NCBI GenBank assembly: GCA_003344405.1
Contig: NOWV01000124.1
Coordinates: 163,694 to 227,693 of the forward strand
DNA: 64,000 nt
From: Trichoplax sp. H2
Taxonomy: Eukaryota; Placozoa; Uniplacotomia; Trichoplacea
Reading direction: 5' to 3'
Part shown: in pieces, positions 45,875 to 57,551 of the stretch
Position numbering within the stretch: the stretch's first letter is position 1
Layout: every line of letters starts with the position of its first letter
The notes under the pieces: model-generated
The model's input: the letters and a program-made list of their open reading frames with translations, nothing else
Told to the model about the DNA's origin: nothing
The model's database searches: none
Made by a program: the position numbers and the translations under genes

Positions 45875-48341
45875 ATGGCAGATAGTGATAGCAGCCAAGG
45901 AGAAAGTCAGTATGAAGACGCATATCCTGATAGTAAACAGATCAAAATTATGAAAAGTAATGAGAATCATTGTGTTCACGAGAAAAGCCTTAATCATGAT
46001 CTTCTTTCCATATCACCACACTTACCTTGGCGATACGATGAATGGCTACCAGCAAATTGGTCAGAAGCCTTGCCACATCCGTTTAAAGGGTATCCTGGGA
46101 TAAAATACGATACTACTTTTTATGATGCAGTCCATTACTTTCAGTTATTTGTGCCCAACAGTCTATTTGATCAATTCGTTATGGCTACGAATCAGTTTGT
46201 GTCTCAATTACTTGAACAGCAAAATGGCAATGGAGAAATTATTAAGCAATTAAAGCAGTTATGGGTCCCAACAACGATGATCGAAATGAAGAAATTTATT
46301 GGCTTGCTACTTTTAATGGGTATCATTGAGAAACCAAATGTTTTTCATTACTGGTCTCTTGATCCGCTTTACGAAACACCGCTATTCCAATCGATCATGA
46401 CTAAGAAACGCTTTATACTTTTATTGCGATGTCTACGCTTTAATGATGATCAGCATCGAAATGATAAAGACGAAATACTATGCGATCGGTTATGTAACAT
46501 CAGGCCCTTACTTGATTATTTTAATCAAAAATTTAGATATGTCTATGATGCCGAACAGGATATTGCTCTTCATACATTAACTATTAAGGTTAAAAGAAAG
46601 CATATTTGTGAAGAAACAGCATCTCACGAAACGTTAGTCAATATAAAATTGCATTATTTACGTGAAAGTAAATCAGGCTATATGTTTCAATTTCAAGTAT
46701 GCAATGACGATAGTAAAACTTGTACTAGAAAGGTTTTCTCTATACCTACGGAAACTGAGAAATGGAATTTTAAGGAGAAATTAGCTTTATCTCTTCTGAA
46801 ACCCTTTCTCGATCAGGGCTACAACGTTTATATGGATCAACATTTTACTTCCATTCCGCTTTTTGATTATCTTTATCGACGTAAAACCAATGCTTGCGGT
46901 ATCATTTTACCTCAAAATCTACCGCCTACAATTGAAAATCTTTTGAATCAAAGTCAAGAAGAAATGATCGCTTATCGTTCTGGTCCCTTACTTTGTCTCA
47001 AGTGGAGAAAAGAAGAGCCATTATGTATTCTTTCTAGCCTTCATAGTGATCTAACTACACAACAAGTTAATCATCAAGATCAGCCTAAAAAATCCAACGA
47101 TATGCCCAATCATGATTTGAATAAGAAGAAAATTACGGCACTTCTTCGCTATGATCAAAACATGGATAATGCTTCCAAACAAGATCTGGTTAGTTCAGCA
47201 TACTTGAGAGTATTTTTGTAACCTAATTTTCAGTCAGATATTGCTGAATTATTTCACATATAAATCTTGACTAGTTTAATTTAGAGCAGTATTTTCCATT
47301 TGTCGTAGCATCATCTGTCGTCAATTCCATTCTATTTTAGAGTATGAAATTACAACACGTGTCTGGAAAAGCTGTTAAATTAGGCAAGAAATTGGGCATC
47401 CAATTGCTCCAAGTATGCATGCGAAACGCCTTCATTATCTTTCAGAATGATAGATCTTACCTTGGCAAATCTTTTCTACAATTTCAACATGATGTAAGGT
47501 TATTTTTGGGGTTGTGAATTTATAAAACCAATATGTAGTTATTGTGAGTCTGCCCTAGTTGCCTTGTAAATAATAGCATTATGGTAAGAAAACCAAATAG
47601 AATTTCTGTCTTTGGCTTAGGATATATTTTAAAAATTCACATATACATGAATGAACATGGTTTTAATACCCAGTTCATCGTCTAGCTGCTAAAAGGATAA
47701 AAAGTTCCGATCAGCTATTCGACATTCCCTTGTAGGAATATAGCGATCCAATTGAATATTAATTTAATAAAAAATAATAATATTTTAATTTAATGGAAAT
47801 AATTACCAACAGGCACAAGATACTATGAGATTGCAATGCCTGTACTTGTAGAAATTAAAATTTTCCATAATTTATTGATGATACCATAGTTGCACTAGTC
47901 TCTGGTTGTATAGTTTCGCTTCTTCATTGTATCATTAATCGGCTATAAAATGATTCTGTCGTATGCACGATAATCCAACAATATCTGCTAGTGTGGACGA
48001 AGAACAAACTCAACTTACATGCTGTACCTTCCGATCAACTGGAAATGAAGATATAACAGCATTAGTAACTGTATTTATTTGCCTTTGTTTATTAGGTGAT
48101 TACTGACCTACTATTTTGCGAGGAAAAAATGGAAATGGAAAAGAAAGAGGCTACTATTCGTTTGACAGGTCGTCATTTTATACAGCATTTAAAACCGTCC
48201 AAGTTTGCTTGTAGAGTCTGCTGTAGGAAAGGTACATTGAAATATGTCTATACTATTTGCTCTATATGCCCCAATGATATTGGCTTATGTTTGGATCCTT
48301 GTTTTCGACTATTTCATACTATTTTGCGCTATTGGGAGTGA
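45875..48341 (+). CDS. piggyBac transposase-derived protein, probably domesticated, 3 exons
   Basis: Exons 45875-47188, 47341-47493 and 48096-48341 join in phase 0 at GT-AG sites, giving 570 residues, near piggyBac family length. Residues 50-345 are the DDE_Tnp_1_7 core ('FIGLLLLMGIIEKP', 'FNQKFRYVYD', 'GYNVYMDQHFTSIPLFDYL'). Of the three catalytic Asp of active family members, only the second survives (Asp321); the first position reads ALHTLTIK with His233, and the MGGVD motif reads MDNAS (430-434). Exon 2 supplies the helical 'LLQVCMRNAFIIFQ' segment that normally follows MGGVD. Exon 3 supplies the Cys-rich zinc-binding end (CRVCC, CSIC, CLDPCF, then FH). An acidic Ser-rich N-terminus precedes the core. 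Intact across three exons yet catalytically impaired, it resembles PGBD genes retained for another, probably DNA-binding, role. Without exons 2 and 3 the frame would end at 47221. Confidence 0.87.
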
Positions 48342-49400
48342 ATACCTGTGTAAGGCTTCAAATTTCAAATTGGCTTGTAAATCTGCAATATGAAAGTAAT
48401 ATTTAAATATGCCAATTTGGATTCTTCAGTTTGTCCAAAAAATTATGGATTAGGTTTTAGCCGCTTCTTTTCGACCTTTTTATACCATTTTTCCATATCG
48501 AAATGAAAAAGTTCAAATTAGCTTGTAGAGTCTTCAGTAGAAAAGGCATATTAAAAGATGTTGGCAACATTATTTATTCATTTTGTTGAAATAATATTAG
48601 CTGACACTTACATCCTTACTTTACACTTATCATACCGTTTTGGACTTTTGGAATTGATTAATTAATAGTTTTATATAGCAGTTCAAACTCCAGATTTGCT
48701 TGTAGGATCTGTAGTTGGAAAGCTATGTTGAAATGCGTCTTTATTAGTTTGCTTGTCCAGTTTGTCTAAAACAATATAACGATATTCTTGCTTTCGACAT
48801 TTTCGTACTTTTTTGGATGATTTAACTCAGAGTTTTATGCAGTAGTTCAATTCGAAATTGGCTTGTGGAGTCTGCGGTAGGAAAGAAATATAATTATGCT
48901 CATACTGCTGTGTTTATTCAGCTTGATCAAGCGATCTTAGCTATATATAGGAAAGATGCATTGAAATGTATCCAAATTACCTTGCTTGGACAGTTTGTCT
49001 AAACAATATTAATTTAGGTTTATACCTTTGCTTTCGATATTTTCATACTGTTTTGAGTGATATAATGTAAACTTTTATCCGACAGTACTATTCGAAATCG
49101 GCTAGTAGAATGTACGTAGGAAAGAGACATAAATATGTCTACATACTACTGTACTTGTTTCGTTTTTCCAAGTGATGTTAGCTATACGTGTGTATCCTTA
49201 CTTTCGGTCCTTCCATACTTTTGGCTTTGACAATGAGTAATTAACGTCCTATATGGCACTGATACTCAAAACTTGCTTGTTGAATCTATGGTCTAGTAGA
49301 ATATGTTGTTACCATTTGTTCCGTTTGTCCCAGTGATAAGAGCTTATGTTAAAATCATTGCTTTCGAACTAGTCGCGTTCTTTGCCTTACTACTACTCAG
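48197..49400 (+). repeat. Decayed tandem copies of the piggyBac-derived zinc-finger exon
   Basis: The exon segment 'agtttgcttgtagagtctgc' ... 'gtaggaaaggtacattgaaa' ... 'cttgttttcgactatttcat' is followed by about seven diverged copies spaced near 155 bp (near 48364, 48510, 48681, 48843, 48945, 49086 and 49260). Only the first keeps an open frame with all cysteines. The others have stops and indels. Confidence 0.85.
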
Positions 49401-50200
49401 TTCATCCAATGCGATCTAGTACAGTAAAATATTGTAAATTATGTTTATTGATGAAATAAAATGATGTGCTATACGATCGTTTCAGTTGAACCTAAGCATA
49501 ATAAACATTCAATACGTCGAAACATTTTACCTATTTGAAAATCTTAGAAATTTTGATTCGCTTGAATACGACAATTTAAAGTTAAAAAGATGGTACGAAT
49601 CTTCATTGAATATGATGGTTATGAATTGGGAGGCATTTCAAATACCTCTCAATGCATTTACGCTATTCTAGGAGTAAACTAAAGAGTTCGAAAAATCTAT
49701 AACTATGGAAATAGCAAGCATTCCAATTGATGGCATCAGGCATAGAATTCTTTAGCCATACCGTCCATACTACTGTATTTGCTCCAGTTATATGAGCTTA
49801 TGTTCAGATCCTTGCTTTTCAATTGATCGTCTTCTTTTTCCTGCTGGTATTCAGTTTTTATTCAATATGATCAAGTACAGAAATATTGTAAAATTATGTT
49901 TATTGACGAAATAAAAATGATGTGCTGTATGATCGCTTCTGTTGAAGCAATACATAGTAAATATTTAATATTTCAAAAATATTTTACCTATATAAGAAAT
50001 GTTAGAAACAGAGTCAACCTTGATTTGCATGAATAGTAGAGTCTATAAAACAAAAGATGATACTAATCTTTTTTGAAAATGGTTAGTCATGAATTTGGAA
50101 GTATTTTTGTACACCTCTAATGATATTCATGCCATTACAAATTATATTATTCGAAAAATTAAAAACGATGAAAGCAAATATCCAGGCACCTTTAATTAAA
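49300..50200. repeat. ~470 bp tandem duplication
   Basis: 49301-49680 recurs from about 49762: 'gatgaaataaaatgatgtgc' near 49450 against 'gacgaaataaaaatgatgtg' near 49909, with matching 'cattttacctat', 'atgaattggga/tttgga' and 'cacctctaatg'-like segments. The duplicated unit begins inside the last zinc-finger copy. The 61-codon ORF in copy 1 is broken in copy 2. Confidence 0.75.
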
Positions 50201-50940
50201 GTACTATACATTCTTCGCGATGTAAGCCATCGCAAAATATAGTACTAGAAAAATGAGCAATTAAGGAAATAACAAGTATCTCAGCTACCTCTAATTACAT
50301 TTACTGTGATTCACGCCAACATAAATTATAGTGTTAAAAAATTAATAAACTAAAGAAACAACAGGTATCCCGGTCGATAGCTTGAGGCATAGAATTCTTT
50401 AATACGGTTCGTAGAGAAATGAATACTTTAGCGGCATTTTCAGCTAAATGGCCATTTTGATTGTAGTCATTTACATACATACAGGTTGTCTTCTTGCAAC
50501 TCTTGTAATTTATCTCGTAATTTAGTGCTAGCCTCAAATGTTGGATAAACTCTAGGCATGAACAGAATTAAAACACATAGCTTTAAATTTATTTTAAATC
50601 CTTAGTCACTCATTGATTGACCTTTTAGCCGAACGTAATCGAAACTTTAGTAGCGCCCCAATTTTTCCTTATGGTAACTAATACAACGATTATAAATCAA
50701 TTAAAATAATACTATTACAAATGATTTAATGCAGTGCTAACATGAACAAATTTTAAAAACTTTTTTAATTCCTTACACCTAAACGATTTCATTAAAATAA
50801 ATTATTTTCTAATAACTGAATTGCATATAAGATTAAAGTGATTGTAACGAATTGCAGTAGTAGTGTTTTGAAAGTAACATATTAATATGAATATAAGCTA
50901 TAGATATGGTACAAATATCGGTTAAACCTAATAGAGTATT
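50201..50940. other. Intergenic, nothing recognised
   Basis: AT-rich. A 67-codon minus-strand ORF (50334-50537) has no domain. No array visible. Confidence 0.4.
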
Positions 50941-51470
50941 TATAGATGAAGTGGTCGAAGAGATTATATCGAATTGGAAAGTACAGATATCCATCTTTTG
51001 AAGGTTACATTTTACAGCGGATTTCCATTCAATGATTTACTGTTGGAATTAAATCAGAATAGTTTTTAATCCTTCAACAGGGTCGTTAAAAGGTTATGTG
51101 GCCAGAGAGATTGTAGCAAATTGGAAGGTTATAGACGTCGGCAATTTAAAGATTAGATTTTCCAACGGATTGCTATCGCATGGTCCAAAGTTGAAGTTCA
51201 ATCAGGATGGTTTTAATCCTTGAACACGGTTGTTAAAAACTTATGAAATCGGAAATTGTAGCAAATTGGAAAGTATAGATGTCAATATTCTGCAGATGAC
51301 ATTTTCCAAGATAATTATTGGAACCAAGATTACCAATATAACGAAAAGCTATTCTTATAGTGCTATAAAAGAATATCTTAACTGTTTAGTTACACTTAAA
51401 TCCTTTAATATCAGAGAACTCTCTTGGTATTATGACGTAGAAGTGTATATTGGAAAAAAATTGCAGTAAT
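50941..51470. repeat. ~145 bp degenerate tandem array, 3-4 units
   Basis: 'gattgtagcaaattggaaag' recurs near 50957, 51107 and 51249 with trailing 'attttccaa.ggattgc' and 'tggttttaatccttgaacac' blocks. The 79-codon ORF at 51230-51469 begins in the last unit. Confidence 0.8.
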
Positions 51471-51519
51471 TAATTGAGTTATTCTATTTGCAATGGCTTG
51501 TCTGTATTTAGAATTGATC

Positions 51520-51810
51520 TCCAGTCTCGACACATTGTTGTTGTTAAGAGTATATTTAGCAGACTAACAATAATTTTAATCTATTTTATACTTCGGTCTC
51601 AATATATTATTGTTAAGGATCTGTTAAGCAGACTAAGTAAACATTTAATCTACTTTATACTTCAGCCTCGATATACTTTTGCTAAGGACTATTAAGCAGA
51701 ATAAGAGACCTTTTAATCTATTTTATACTTCAGCCTAGACGTGGTGTTGTTAAGATTCTATTAAGCAAACTAAGAAAACTTTTAATCTATTTTATACGAC
51801 TAGCTATTAT
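51520..51810. repeat. ~72 bp tandem array, 4 units
   Basis: Each unit has 'tcgatacattgttgttaag', 'attaagcagactaa' and 'ttttaatctattttatactt', with starts near 51524, 51597, 51668 and 51738. The 73-codon ORF crossing it is periodic and not a supported gene. Confidence 0.85.
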
Positions 51811-52479
51811 GCATAATGGCTAGTTATTGAGACTTTTAGAATAATATATGACACGGTATAGATGGTAAACTGACCACCATCCTTAAGAAAGGTGTCTGTG
51901 CTGTATTAAAATTTTTCGATAGCATCATTGTTTATCACTCAGCTACGTGGAATTGTTGACAGGAAGCTATGAAATATTACAAAATACGCATTATCACATT
52001 ATATATTATCCAATTAGGCTTCTATCGTAGAATCCAATTTATCAATCTCCATTCAATACTTTTACCATAGAAAACATCTGCTTCAATGTAGAAATAACAA
52101 AACTGAGTCACTGTTTGGAAAATAGTCAATAGCAGGAATGTACTTTTCTCTAATTTTCACCCACGCCTAACTATCCAATAGAGTCAATTAGGAGGTTGGA
52201 CTTGAGATGCATCCACTTGAATTATTTTTTAACTTGATGTTGTTATTGATTATATGATACTGAGAAGAAATCTTTATGTCATCGAAGACGCGGCATGAAT
52301 CTAAAACATAAACAAGGAATAGCTATATACAACTAAAGTGTTCCGATTGTAGTAAAATAGGAAAAACTTTTCAATTTTGTATTGTCATATTTTGAATACA
52401 TAGAGAGAAGGAAGGTGAAAAGACCCGTCTAGAACGATACAAGATATTCTTTGTAATTCAGTAAAAGAATGATTTTGAA
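51811..52479. other. Intergenic, nothing recognised
   Basis: No open frame of note, no array, no recognised element. Confidence 0.4.
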
Positions 52480-53780
52480 TACAATCGTATTTCATTTTAT
52501 TCATAATTACTTAGGCCTATAATCAATAGAGGTTCAAATTTTAATATCTTCTAAATGTATCTAAAGATGACGATTTGATTACTTTTAGCTTAAGATATGG
52601 ATTAGAATAGGTTAGATTATAATTAATTTAATGACAGTCATGTCTAAGTTACTCATAATTTTCAGCCTTAAAATCAATTGACAGTCGAGCATAACCATTC
52701 TTTACGTTAGCTTATGGACAACAACTGGAAACTTTTAGTTTAATACCTGGATAGAAGGATGATGTAATAAACTTATAACAATCATTTTTAGCTTATTTAG
52801 AATAATTTAGCTTTAAAATAAAATGAATTGAAATTCAAACAAAATAGTGTACTCTAAAATAAATTGGCCATTAGATAACTTGAACGCCTAAACTCAAACA
52901 TGGATAAAAAAACTATATAATTAATTTATAGACAACTTTGTTTATCTGAATCGTAATTGTTGATCCTTAAAATTCATTGAAATTTGAATTGAAAATGGCC
53001 TCCAAAATGAATTAGTTCGTATCGCATTTAAAGTTGTGAGCTTCAAACCAGGATAAAAGATTAATATGAATAATTTAAGTACAACGTTAGTTATTTGATT
53101 CCTATTCAGGTTTAAAATTGACTGAAATTTAAATTTAAGAATGGCTTCTAAAATAAATTCGTTCTAATATGATTTGAAGTTCTGAGCTTTAAACATGCAT
53201 AATATTGTCAGTAATAGAAATACAACCTTGATCATTTAATTCGTAGTCAAGTTTGAAATTAATTGGAATTTGAGTTCAATAATGGATACTAAAAATATGA
53301 ATTCTTGTGTGATTATATATATACTATGCCTGAGCTGCTAATATAGATAAAATGATGACATTAATATTCTATATACAATCTTGCTCGTTTGACTCGTCAT
53401 CAAGGCTAAAATTAATAGAAATTTGAGTTCGGTAGTAGACTTGTAAATAAATTATTTCTGATATGGTTTAAAGCTTTGGCTAAAGTTTAATATGGAGAAA
53501 AAACAAATATTAATAATCAAAGTTCAATTTTATTCATTAGATTTACCATTAAAATAAAACAAACTTTGAACTCAGCAGAATACAATAAAGTAATTTACTT
53601 CTTTGATGACTTTAAGACCTTGAATTCCAGAGTATACAAAAACACGATATAATCAATCCAAATACAATCTTACCCATTTAATTTATTATCATTTGCGTTT
53701 AAATTCAATTGAAAGGCTATCTTTAATCCACCCTAAATTAGCATTATTCAATTGTTATTCGACTGGCTTTAAAAATAAAG
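52480..53780. repeat. ~146 bp degenerate tandem array, about 9 units
   Basis: Units centre on 'aaaattgattgaaatttgaa' followed by 'atggcttctaaaataaatt' and 'tgagctttaaa'. They are spaced near 146 bp (for example near 52820, 52970, 53115, 53260, 53408 and 53553). Strongly diverged, AT-rich, no coding potential. Confidence 0.8.
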
Positions 53781-56700
53781 CCAAAAATGAATACTTAGCC
53801 ATGCAACTAAAATAGATTATTTTTAGCTACTAATTTTTTTAATCCGTTTAACTAATCATGCATTAAAAAATGAAATATTATGGTAGACTGGAAGAACTCA
53901 AATTGGCTAAAATTAGGTCATCATGGCTAAAACCTGTTATCCTGTCACCTGGTCCACTACCCAATTTATCAGGGGTTAATGACTATCTAATAGATACTTA
54001 TGCTTACTATTGATAAAGAAGTAAAAACCTTTAACTTCACTGGATAATGTTTACAAGTAGGAAATACATCTAAGCCAAAAGTACCGTGTGCGACTAGATT
54101 ACACTCAAATGTTGACGAAATATATTACTAAATGCCCCATGCATAACATAGTTTCTTGTTTCTGCCTTTTTTAAATGGTTTTATCCTCTCATAAATTGAT
54201 ATAGATGTATTAATCTGATTTTAACTAATTTTTCAATTAATGACGATCCAAACTTTATGCTTTCTTAGTTTAATTAGCAAACGGCCATTATAATGGAATA
54301 AATGAAATAAACCGATGTAGATCTTTAGTATAGACAAATTATAATTCTAATATTAGCTTTTCGGTCCATCTATTATTCAAACCCCACAAATGCATTTTAT
54401 CTATAGTAAATGATATCAATCAAGGCATCAAAAGCGTGAAAATTATTAAAGAGCAGAAAAAATCCAGCTAAGAATATTTTTACAATAGTTTAAGCTGATT
54501 AGTTTAAAAATCCAATACGTAAAAGATTGAACATGAATTGCGAGAACAGGAAATCAGTCTTAACAGATAGGTATCTAAATTATCGATTCATCCGGTCTGG
54601 ATTCAAAGTAAAAATTTAGAGACAAGTTAAGTCTATATGGCCTAGATGCTTATTTAATCAAATTGTAAAGGAGATGACTATCTATATTACCACACATGGT
54701 AGAAGTTTGTTTAGAAATGATGTAGAGACATTTTGCGAAATAGACCAGACTAGACTATGTAGACATACTTAGCATCTCAATTGTGATGAACTTTGTAAAC
54801 TCACTGTAAGAAGGAAGAGCTATACACAAGCAAGAAATTAGTCTTTAATAAATGTCTATCTTTAGCTATGTGCTCCTTCAGTTCACTCTAGTCTACATAT
54901 TTTCTTACTGAAAATGAACAAATAGTTTGAACTAGTTCGAAGGTAAACTAATTTTTATCCGTCAACTTTGCGACAATAAAGAAGAACACTAATATAAACA
55001 TTTAGAGACTTATTGTTAACGCTGAAATAAAGAATTTTTCAGAATTTTTCAGAATTTTTCGGAATTTTTTTCCATTTTAATGTAAATATTCAATTGGCGA
55101 ATGTTACCCTTTCGGCCGAGAAAACTTGTATATTTTTTCTGTCATTGCTTTCGTCTAGATATTGATTGGATAGGAAAGAATCAGTCGATGCTATTATCAC
55201 GCAACGATGAAAGATTTTTATTCCTTTGTTCTATATTTCTATTTAAATATTTATTACCTACCTATTTTATTCACGACTTAATGAAAGATTGATGTCAATA
55301 CTAAGTAAATTTGAATATTGACTTGTAAAGCTATAGTAAAATATTCTATCCAGATGCCACGAAGGGTCAACGATCTACTGGATAGAAAAGGATATCATTT
55401 ATTTTTTATTATCACCATATGGCAAAATTAGACGGTTGCCGAATGCAATGATCGCTTTGTCATAGAATTGAATTGGTAGAAATTAAAAAATTTTTTAAGG
55501 CTACAAATTTATGTTACTCTCGAGAATGACAGAACTATCGTTTTATCATTCCCATATGTCAAAATAAGTCATCGTAAATTACTTTGCATGTGAATTGGAT
55601 TTATAGAGCCAGAGCTTTAAATTATTTGTTCTTTACGAAATAATGCAGTAATTTTGCTACTGGTAATTTTTGAAGACGTGCAGTAACTGTTGGTATAAGA
55701 ATTGGATACCTTTACCAATTTCAAATTTGTATAGCATCGGAGAATAAAAGAACATCCTTTAATATCCGATAATATTATTGAGTTCTCACCTATTATAACT
55801 AGGTTGCACTCTTGTTATTCAAAACTTTACTATCACAGCAATGACTTGAATAATATTGTTAACCTATTAAGATATTTTGATCATTTTTAAATCAAAGCCA
55901 TCATAGGCAAGCATGAATTACCATCCGATAACGATGGAAGATATTGAGATATCTGTGGTACCGACTGACTTTGATTGATATTATTATCTTTATCAAGGAG
56001 TCGGAACAAAATAATTATGGGATATAGATGCTTTATCATGATCTATGATTACTAACACATCAAAAGCTAAATATGTAACTTTTGAATCGATCACCATTAT
56101 TATTGAAGGAACAAGGTTATCATCAAGATATTGTTACGATCATCATCGGATAGTTATACTTCCTCTTCCTCGTTATCTATCAATTAATTGATTATGTTAT
56201 CGAGATATAGCTATGAATACAATTTTCTCTATTGTGGATTTTTCCTTATTGAAACAAATTATGTCTTGCTATATATTATTGATTTAAATCACAATGTATG
56301 GAATATAAAAACGTATACAAGTACAATTGATATATAATTTACTCCTACGCTGACATCATTGATACTTCTCATTTTCAAGTTGAAATTGATGAAATTCGCA
56401 TCGGTATGGAAAATTTATTCGTTTTTAATAATTGCTAACGATTTAATTCATAAAAGTAGATCATGATTATTCTTGATACCGACAATAAGTAATTTTAACT
56501 TTAAAATGAATAAAAAATTGTTCATTCATCCCTTGCCTATAAAGAGACGCAGCTGAAATTATTTAGGATTATTTTTCACCGGATTTAACCTGTTAAACTA
56601 TTTCTATCATAAATACCAAAAAAAGGTTTCCTTTTTTGATTCGATTTCCTACCAATTTTTACCTTACCAGGATGACCATAGTTGTAGTGGAATTTATAGA

Positions 56701-57551
56701 ACAAACCATAAGCTGCATCATCCGGTTACCTTATTCTCCCAAAGTTACTAAGCGGTGTTAGTGACTTTTTAAAGGTTTATTTAGGAAATAACGTCGGGTC
56801 GATATCGATCAGTTTGAAGATTCCAAGTTTATCCCTCTTCCTTTGGAAAAATCATCTTCTATGATACATCTTACGATTTGCAACAGCAATTCTTTTCATC
56901 TATTTTATCATTGGGGTGTTAAAAAGTTGTAGATCCATACATTATAAACTTGAACACGAGGTAAGCGTATAGTGGTTTAAATTGATTGAGCGTGGCGATA
57001 TATTAACGTCTCAGAATATCGGTGCTTTATACCATATTATTAGTAAATCACGGACTTCTATATTAAACTGCTCAATCTCTTAAATATGATGTTTGGTGTC
57101 GCTCTAATTAGAAATTGATTGAAGCTAGATATTTTTATTTACGGTGACAACGACTTGAAAGCTTATTTCTATCAACTTTGTCGTCCATATAACAGTTATT
57201 AATAACATCGGAAGTGAAAGCTAGCGTAAATTACTCTACCAAAATCTGTTTTCATCCCTAAAATTTGTCAACACCATTTACAAATATACCAGTTTGATCC
57301 GGTATTGGTTTGATATTTACAAAATAAAGAATTCCTCAGTCTTCAATATTAAAAAACCTATCTTCATTTGCTATCCATTCTACTATATTCTAAAATTTAA
57401 TTATTGTTTAGCTAAATTAGTTCTTCATGAAATATTTGCCAAGAAAGAATAATTTTAATTTTATGTTCTTTAATGTAGAAAATTAACGAGAAAATCATCA
57501 AATTCTTTTGCCTCATATAACCGAAATCGAAAAGAAAATTACTTTGAAGAG
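53781..57551. other. Long gene-free AT-rich stretch
   Basis: 3.8 kb with no supportable gene. Contains a short microsatellite at 55031-55070 and a 63-codon ORF (55101-55292) without a domain. Promoter of the GPCR at 57552 should lie at its right end. Confidence 0.45.
55031..55070. repeat. 10-bp microsatellite
   Basis: Three perfect copies of 'agaatttttc' and one copy with a substitution. Confidence 0.95.

Larger units (their letters stand above)
41236..45910. repeat. Segmental tandem duplication, unit B
   Basis: Begins 'ctcttcactcattcggaaga', shares the 'gatattggttaatt' and 'gaagatgtgcaatatgctgc' blocks, the degenerate array and the GNAT gene with unit A, and ends in the promoter and start of the piggyBac-derived gene. 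Extra sequence lies at about 41270-41590 and 43970-45740. Confidence 0.75.

Noticed and set aside
45875-47221. Single-exon 448-residue piggyBac-like protein with a truncated end
   Set aside because: A donor at 47189 and two downstream exons restore the post-catalytic helices and the zinc finger in frame, so the single-exon reading is probably wrong.
45875-48341. Active piggyBac transposon
   Set aside because: Two of the three catalytic Asp positions are changed, the gene has two introns, and I found no flanking TTAA with terminal inverted repeats.
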